Positions 58,757 through 64,000 of a DNA stretch of 64,000 nucleotides are shown here, piece by piece. The notes beneath the pieces were generated by a model. That model was not told where the DNA came from. It made no database searches and saw only the letters and a program-made list of their open reading frames with translations. Position 1 is the first letter of the stretch. Every line of letters starts with the position of its first letter. Both the position numbers and the translations under genes were made by a program. The stretch comes from an uncultured Clostridia bacterium (GTDB taxonomy: Bacteria > Bacillota > Clostridia > Christensenellales > UBA1242): assembly GCA_934754335.1 (NCBI GenBank), contig CAKVHY010000001.1, positions 1 to 64,000 of the forward strand, in the 5' to 3' direction.

Positions 58757-60244
58757 ATGATTAACAAAATTGGCTTTGATAGCGAAAAGTATTTAAAATT
58801 ACAAAGCGAAAAAATTAAAGAAAGAATTGCCAAGTTTGGCGGAAAATTATATATGGAGTTTGGCGGAAAATTATTCGATGATTTCCATGCTTCACGAGTT
58901 TTGCCGGGTTACAATCCAAACAACAAAATAAAACTTTTAGAATCTTTAAAAGACGATGCTGAAATCATTTTTTGCATTAGTGCTTCAGATATTGAAAAGA
59001 ACAAAATTAGAGCAGACTTTGGCATAACTTACGATATGGAAGTTTTAAGATTGATAGATTCGTTAAGAAAGATTGGGCTTAAAATAAATTCCGTGGTTAT
59101 AACTTTATTCACTGGTCAGCCTGCAGCAATAAAATTTAAAAATAAACTTGAACGTCATAACGAAAAAGTTTATCTTCACCTTCCAACCAAAGGCTATCCA
59201 ACAGATGTGGAAACTATTGTTTCTGACGAAGGTTATGGAAAAAATCCGTATATTGAAACCACTCGTCCACTAATCGTGGTGGCAGCACCCGGCCCAGGAA
59301 GCGGGAAATTGGGTACTTGTTTATCTCAACTTTATCATGAATTTAAACGCGGAAACAAAGTTGGCTATGCAAAGTTTGAAACCTTCCCAGTTTGGAACCT
59401 TCCGCTTAAGCACCCTGTTAATATAGCCTATGAAGCGGCAACTAGCGATTTGAAAGACGTTAATATGTTAGACTCATATCACCTAGAAGCCCATGGCGAA
59501 GTAACCGTTAATTACAATAGGGATTTAGATGTTTTTCCAGTTTTGAAGGAAATCTTAAAAAAGATTACAGGCGAATATATTTATTTATCTCCAACCGATA
59601 TGGGCGTTAACATGATCGGCTATTGCATAACTGATGACGATGTTTGTAAAGAAGCAAGCAAACAAGAAATTATTAGAAGGTTCTTTAGGCAACGTGCGGA
59701 TTATAAGCGTGGAAGGAGTTCGCAAGATTCGGTGGAGAGAATCCAACTTCTTATGAATGAATTAAACATTTCGCCTTCCGATAGAGCCTGCGTTCAGCCT
59801 GCAATAGATAAAGAAAAAGCCACGCATTGCCCTTCCGTTTCTATAGAATTAAAAGACGGTAGAATGATCGTTGGCAGAAACACCGAAATCTTAACTGCAA
59901 GTGCGTCTGCCTTGTTAAATGCAATTAAAGTTTTGGCAAATATAGACGATAAATTAAAGATAATCTCTCCAACTATTTTACTTCCAATCCTTGAGATGAA
60001 AGAAAAGTTAATGGACAGAGAAAAAGGAAATCTTACTTTAAAAGACGTTTTAATTGCACTAGCAATTAGTGCAAAAGATAACGATATTATTAAAAATGCT
60101 TATGAAAAAATATCGCTACTAAAGGGTTGCGAAGCACATTCCACTCATTTACTTCACCAATCCAACGAAGAAACTTTTAGGCAACTTAAAATCAACATTA
60201 CATGCGAAGATAAATTCTTGAGTGAAAATTTATATGATGCATAA
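58757..60244 (+). CDS. DUF1846 family protein
   Basis: A 495-residue protein of the DUF1846 family (PF08903), widespread in Firmicutes and of unknown function. The typical start IGFDSEKYLKLQSEKIKERI is followed by KLYMEFGGKLFDDFHASRVL, FCISASDIEKNKIRADFGI and a glycine-rich VAAPGPGSGKLGTCLSQLYH near residues 173-190 that recalls a P-loop. NMLDSYHLEAHGEVTVNYNR is also conserved. The Gly-rich loop lacks the standard GxxxxGK(S/T), so ATP binding is not certain. GGGAG precedes the ATG. It is in its own transcript. Confidence 0.9.
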   Translation: MINKIGFDSEKYLKLQSEKIKERIAKFGGKLYMEFGGKLFDDFHASRVLPGYNPNNKIKLLESLKDDAEIIFCISASDIEKNKIRADFGITYDMEVLRLIDSLRKIGLKINSVVITLFTGQPAAIKFKNKLERHNEKVYLHLPTKGYPTDVETIVSDEGYGKNPYIETTRPLIVVAAPGPGSGKLGTCLSQLYHEFKRGNKVGYAKFETFPVWNLPLKHPVNIAYEAATSDLKDVNMLDSYHLEAHGEVTVNYNRDLDVFPVLKEILKKITGEYIYLSPTDMGVNMIGYCITDDDVCKEASKQEIIRRFFRQRADYKRGRSSQDSVERIQLLMNELNISPSDRACVQPAIDKEKATHCPSVSIELKDGRMIVGRNTEILTASASALLNAIKVLANIDDKLKIISPTILLPILEMKEKLMDREKGNLTLKDVLIALAISAKDNDIIKNAYEKISLLKGCEAHSTHLLHQSNEETFRQLKINITCEDKFLSENLYDA

Positions 60245-60336
60245 AATATAATAAATATTTAATGTTAAAATTTATATTGCAATTTTGAATTTTTTGATAT
60301 ATAATAGTACCACTATCAAATTTTAGGAGAAGAAAT

Positions 60337-60885
60337 ATGAAACAAGAAAGAGTGTTCCCCAAATATTTAAATCTTGCAATAACATTGGTGGCAATTGCAA
60401 CATTTATTTGCGTTTTATTTGTTCATTTTAGTGAATCAGGTTTAAAAACTGTTATGTTCTTAGTTGGCGACGATTATCAGGTTTTCCAAGATCATTTTAT
60501 AAACACCACTTGCTTAGATTATCCTTTTATGGGCTACTTATTTATCGTTGTTTTATATGCGGTTATGTTTATAACATTAATAGATTTAATTCTATCTCCA
60601 CTTATGTTTATTCCTGCAGTTAGAAAGAATTCATTTATGGCTCTTCTTTATAAAACATTCTTAATCTTCTATGGCATAATACAAATCCTTCTTTGCATCT
60701 TAGCAGTAATATTCTCATTCTTCTATTTTGCTTATTGTTCTAGATGTGGATTAAGCGTTGCTGAATTCTTTGATGCCCAAAACAACGCTCCAGTTTTTGC
60801 AATGTTGATTATCTCAATTCTATCATTAGGTGCTATGGGTGGACTTAAATTAGTAACTTATAGAAATTATAAAAGACCAGAATAA
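60337..60885 (+). CDS. Four-helix membrane protein
   Basis: A 182-residue protein of unknown function. Hydrophobic segments lie at about 10-30, 65-90, 103-130 and 149-170. Between the first two is an extracytoplasmic loop with VGDDYQVFQDHFINTTCLDY, and between the last two a loop with YCSRCGLSVAEFFDAQNNAP. The loops contain three cysteines that could form a disulfide. AGGAG precedes the ATG. A terminator follows immediately. I see no homologue. Confidence 0.7.
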   Translation: MKQERVFPKYLNLAITLVAIATFICVLFVHFSESGLKTVMFLVGDDYQVFQDHFINTTCLDYPFMGYLFIVVLYAVMFITLIDLILSPLMFIPAVRKNSFMALLYKTFLIFYGIIQILLCILAVIFSFFYFAYCSRCGLSVAEFFDAQNNAPVFAMLIISILSLGAMGGLKLVTYRNYKRPE

Positions 60886-60891
60886 AAACTC

Positions 60892-60923
60892 AAAAGTTAA
60901 GACAAATAGTCTTAACTTTTTTT
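60892..60923 (+). terminator. Terminator of the four-helix protein gene
   Basis: A 12-bp perfect stem (AAAAGTTAAGAC / GTCTTAACTTTT) with a 5-nt loop and a T tail. Confidence 0.9.
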
Positions 60924-60930
60924 ATAAAAA

Positions 60931-60990
60931 AACGAGCCTATTTATGAGGTGAACCCCGCAGAGTTCACTTCATTTATAAGGCTCATTTTT
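60931..60990. terminator. Composite hairpin between convergent genes
   Basis: A long imperfect hairpin: outer arms GAGCCTATTTATGA and the related TCATTTATAAGGCTC, inner perfect arms GTGAAC / GTTCAC around CCCCGCAGA. It has A-run and T-run flanks and lies before the stop of the glycerophosphodiesterase gene. It probably acts as the terminator on the minus strand. Confidence 0.65.
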
Positions 60991-60994
60991 TATT

Positions 60995-61762
60995 TTAATC
61001 ATTACTTTCAGCGATAACATTAAAAGGTTCTTTTGGAACAAAGTCTTCAAATATAAAGTTATCAACACCATTAAGTTTAGCAGTTTTCATTGCTTGATTG
61101 CTTCTAATTGTATAAGCAAGCAATGGCAATTCACCATATTTTTTAACATATTTATTAGGCAATGCCCTATGATCATAAGATATAAAGTCAGGCTTACTAA
61201 CCCTATCATTTAACGCCATACGTTTTAACAAAACCCTCTTTAGATAAGAAAGTTTTACACCTTTAAAATTTCCAGATAATTGCCCACGCCAAACTTCCGG
61301 AGCATTAATTCTAAACCATTTTAAAACAAACGGATTAAAACTTTGGATTGCATACTTGCCTTTATATTTCTTTAATTTTTCATAAAGTTTTGCTTCCAAT
61401 TCGCCCACCTTGCCTTCGTTTTTCACTTCGATAAGCAAAGGAACTTTTCCCTTAACCAATTTTAAAACCTCATCAAACGTTGGAAGCAACTCGTTTGTTC
61501 CTTTAAGTTTTATACTTTTCAAATCTTCCTTTTTAAGTTCGGAAACTTTTCCTTGTCCGGTGGTGGTTCTCTCCAAAGTATAATCATGAATAACAACCAA
61601 AGTGCCATCAGAAATCATTTGAACATCTAGTTCAATTGCAAAATTAGAGAGTATTGCATTTTCAAATGCTTGCCTTGAATTTTCAGGTGCAGATTTTCGA
61701 TTATGTAATCCCCTATGGGCGATTTTTTGGCTAATTAGCCAACTTGTTAAGATATTTTCCAT
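60995..61762 (-). CDS. Glycerophosphodiester phosphodiesterase
   Basis: A 255-residue GDPD-family enzyme, which hydrolyses deacylated phospholipids to glycerol 3-phosphate and an alcohol. The TIM-barrel signature starts with IAHRGLHNRKSAPENSRQAF at about 13-32, and then FAIELDVQMISDGTLVVIHD at about 40-59. These motifs give the catalytic His pair and metal-binding Glu and Asp. PLLIEVKNEG carries the later Glu. No signal peptide, so it should be cytosolic. I start at MENILTSW (61762), which has AGGGG upstream; the in-frame ATG at 61834 lies well before that site. Confidence 0.92.
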   Translation of the reverse strand: MENILTSWLISQKIAHRGLHNRKSAPENSRQAFENAILSNFAIELDVQMISDGTLVVIHDYTLERTTTGQGKVSELKKEDLKSIKLKGTNELLPTFDEVLKLVKGKVPLLIEVKNEGKVGELEAKLYEKLKKYKGKYAIQSFNPFVLKWFRINAPEVWRGQLSGNFKGVKLSYLKRVLLKRMALNDRVSKPDFISYDHRALPNKYVKKYGELPLLAYTIRSNQAMKTAKLNGVDNFIFEDFVPKEPFNVIAESND

Positions 61763-61868
61763 TTTTAGCCCCTTTTTTTTTTTCATTATACTATTATTCT
61801 TTCCCAACTCCAAACAAATATAATAAAAAAGCAAGGTTTAAGTTTTGAAACTACAAACCCTGCATTTT

Positions 61869-64000
61869 TTAACCTTCTATTATTTCAAGATTAACTATTA
61901 AATATTTTGTTCTAACAACGCCAATTGTTAGATATTCATATTTATCTGTGGCCTTCAACTTAGACTTATCTGCCAATCCCAAACTCTGCAAATAACTATC
62001 TAATTTCTCCTGATTCGTTCCTTCCAAGTCCTTTAGAAGTGACATATCAAAATATAAAGAGATGTTTTTATCTTTGGCATTTGAGTCCACCAAGTTTGCA
62101 TTATAAAACGCTTCCACTGTGTCCTTCAATTCCAAAACTTCAGTTTGTTCGCCATCAATAGTTGTTATGTGTTTATCAATCACAAGCCTAAATTCCAAAG
62201 ACACCACATAGCCTTCCAAATTGAATGCATATGTAATTTTTTCGCTATCAAAATATAGATTTAAAAGCAAACTTGAAAGTTTTAAATCTTTTAAATAATC
62301 GCAGAACGCTGTTCGCCAATCGCCATTATAATTATTTCCGCCCTGTGCCATTAGGTTTTTAACCGACATAGCATATTCATAATCAATCACGAAATCCAAA
62401 GATTTATATCCATGCAAAACGCCAAAATCTAAAACATCTAATAGGCTATTATCTGAATTTGCCACAAGGTTTGAATTTTTTAAATTGCCTTGTGAATCAC
62501 CAAACGTATTTGAATTTGACTTATAATAATTATAATTTTCGTTTGATTTATATTCACCAAACTTATCTTCTCTTGCTTCCCATGATTTTCTATCACTTCC
62601 AAAGAATGCATCTGAAACTAGGAAATATTTATGAGATAAAATCTCAGTATCTGCATTTTTCAACTCCGTCCAAGTTATATCAACACCATAGTAAATTCCA
62701 TCAATCTTCACCTTATTCCAAGCATGAAGAGCGTTCTTACCAGTTAGTCCGGTAATCCTAACGCATTCAATTCCTTCCATATTACAAAGCAATGAATATG
62801 CCTTACTAAAGCCATCACAAACTGCAATTCCTTGAAGAAAAACGCCTTCTAGATAGTAAGCACAATTTTCCGTGTAGTAAATTCCCAAGTAATAATATTG
62901 ATTTTGCGCATCGATATAATCATAAACTGTATTCACGCAAATCCAATCAAATATTGAAAAGGCTTTTTCATAATCAGTCATATCATCTTTTATAATTTCA
63001 TTCAAAACACTTTTTGCTTTATTATAAATAATTTCTGCTCTGCTATTTTTCTCGCAAATTGGAGTTATCTTATTCTCCACTGCCCAATATAGTTCTTCGC
63101 TCGTTGTAACATTCGTGGTTAAAAAATATGAATCAGACATATATTTTTTACTATCATCACGTGAAGCAATTGATGTTTTATATGTATCGTAATAAGTGGA
63201 ATAATATTTAGCCTGCGACTTAGTGTATTTAGAATGGTCTAATTTTATATCACATTCTTTAACACCAAAAAAATTCACCGATATTTCATATTCTTTTTTA
63301 TCTTCACTAATTGCTTTTGAAAATCTAGTTTTATATTTGCCATAGTTATAATGGCAAGTTTCGCAAAAATAACTAAACGCACTATCAATTTGGCCTTCTA
63401 TTGCTTCTTCGCCTGTTTTATTCTGTTTTGCTTCAATCTCTGCTATCGCTCTATCTGAAAACTTAATCTTATAAGTTTCATCTCTTTCAATGAAGTGATA
63501 ATAAACCACATTATTTAGTTCGTCTATGCTATTTATAAAATGGTCATTAATTTGTCCATCGAACGTATAGGCTTCCCTATAATCTTTATCTTCAAAACCT
63601 ATATAATATGTAATCGGATTATACACAAGCATTTGATTAGAAACAAGGCTATTTTGAACGCCAATTCTAATCGCACTTGCATTTACCAAATTTAATGAGT
63701 CCAAATCCAAAACATTAGAATTTATACTATAGAAATATATGTTTTCACCATCGCTAACTGCAACTATAAAATCTGAAACACCATTAAAACTAAACATTAA
63801 AATATTATTTAATTGTTCGCCTGCCTTAATTACAAATTCGCTTTCGCTTGAAGAGTTTACAACCTGATAATTTTCCGAAATTAAGGTTGCACTTCCCACC
63901 AAAATAGCAAATTCTTTCTTCTCACTTGCCAAACTTTTTATCACATTTTGAGCGCTACTTTTTGAATAAACTTGGACACTAAATAAACCAGATTTTAAAA
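61869..64000 (-). CDS. Transglutaminase-like surface protein (5' truncated)
   Basis: A partial CDS running off the right edge. The frame is open to the last base, and the residues ahead of the GTG at 63944 (GLFSVQVYSKSSAQ) look like the end of a signal peptide, so the true start is outside. The core at about 310-430 of the visible protein is transglutaminase-like. The triad is Cys in IAVCDGFSKAYSLL, His in NALHAWNKVKIDG, and Asp in YGVDITWTE. A preceding HYNYGKYKTRF and Cys pair (FCETCHYNYG) might bind metal. The C-terminal 200 residues show no family. Secreted proteins of this type are thought to act as peptidases or cross-linkers at the cell surface. Confidence 0.82.
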   Translation of the reverse strand, partial: LKSGLFSVQVYSKSSAQNVIKSLASEKKEFAILVGSATLISENYQVVNSSSESEFVIKAGEQLNNILMFSFNGVSDFIVAVSDGENIYFYSINSNVLDLDSLNLVNASAIRIGVQNSLVSNQMLVYNPITYYIGFEDKDYREAYTFDGQINDHFINSIDELNNVVYYHFIERDETYKIKFSDRAIAEIEAKQNKTGEEAIEGQIDSAFSYFCETCHYNYGKYKTRFSKAISEDKKEYEISVNFFGVKECDIKLDHSKYTKSQAKYYSTYYDTYKTSIASRDDSKKYMSDSYFLTTNVTTSEELYWAVENKITPICEKNSRAEIIYNKAKSVLNEIIKDDMTDYEKAFSIFDWICVNTVYDYIDAQNQYYYLGIYYTENCAYYLEGVFLQGIAVCDGFSKAYSLLCNMEGIECVRITGLTGKNALHAWNKVKIDGIYYGVDITWTELKNADTEILSHKYFLVSDAFFGSDRKSWEAREDKFGEYKSNENYNYYKSNSNTFGDSQGNLKNSNLVANSDNSLLDVLDFGVLHGYKSLDFVIDYEYAMSVKNLMAQGGNNYNGDWRTAFCDYLKDLKLSSLLLNLYFDSEKITYAFNLEGYVVSLEFRLVIDKHITTIDGEQTEVLELKDTVEAFYNANLVDSNAKDKNISLYFDMSLLKDLEGTNQEKLDSYLQSLGLADKSKLKATDKYEYLTIGVVRTKYLIVNLEIIEG

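Overview
The window looks like a chromosomal segment of an AT-rich, endospore-forming Firmicute, most likely an uncultivated gut-type member of the Clostridia. The evidence is strong Shine-Dalgarno sites of the GGAG type, sigma-A promoters (TTGACA / TATAAT), many U-tailed hairpin terminators, and a broad set of sporulation genes: spoIIR, sleB, ypeB, a sipL-like gene, spmA, spmB, a cwlD-like gene and yyaC. I see no tRNA, rRNA, CRISPR array, insertion sequence or prophage. The last gene runs off the right edge.

Layout. 0-5 kb: an FAD oxidoreductase, small membrane and YjzC-like proteins, two lipoproteins (one an SGNH hydrolase) and an XRE regulator. 5-12 kb: a second XRE gene with two palindromic operators abuts a 338-bp copy of the 3' end of aspS. 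That copy is inverted relative to the intact aspS about 4.2 kb away; between them lie a diaminopentanoate-dehydrogenase-like gene and a repeat-rich surface protein. 11.8-16.7 kb: translation and secretion genes in the order rpmG, secE, nusG, rplK, rplA, (a hypothetical gene), rplJ, rplL. rplJ has an L10-type leader with an attenuator, and the rplJ-rplL gap holds four tandem hairpin repeats. 16.9-18.6 kb: two related membrane proteins and a CoaE-like kinase.

18.7-38.3 kb is one gene for a 6,529-residue lipoprotein built of Ig-like domains and GLUG-type beta-helix blocks. 38.5-44.2 kb carries forespore and spore-morphogenesis genes (spoIIR-sleB-ypeB, sipL-like, veg and a conserved unknown). 44.3-47.9 kb is the classic metG-tatD-rsmA operon. 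48.0-51.0 kb reads right: spmA-spmB, then three tandem divergent paralogues of unknown function. 51-55.3 kb holds an rRNA m5C methyltransferase, a Y-family polymerase, an unknown protein and a CwlD-like amidase.

55.4-64 kb: a VanW-family protein, then a 485-bp gene-free AT-rich stretch with four consensus DnaA boxes next to yyaC. This is a candidate replication origin or DnaA-binding locus. It is followed by a CvpA-like protein, a DUF1846 protein, a membrane protein, a glycerophosphodiester phosphodiesterase and a 5'-truncated transglutaminase-like surface protein. Most genes left of about 57 kb point left and the first genes to the right point right, which fits an origin there but does not prove it.
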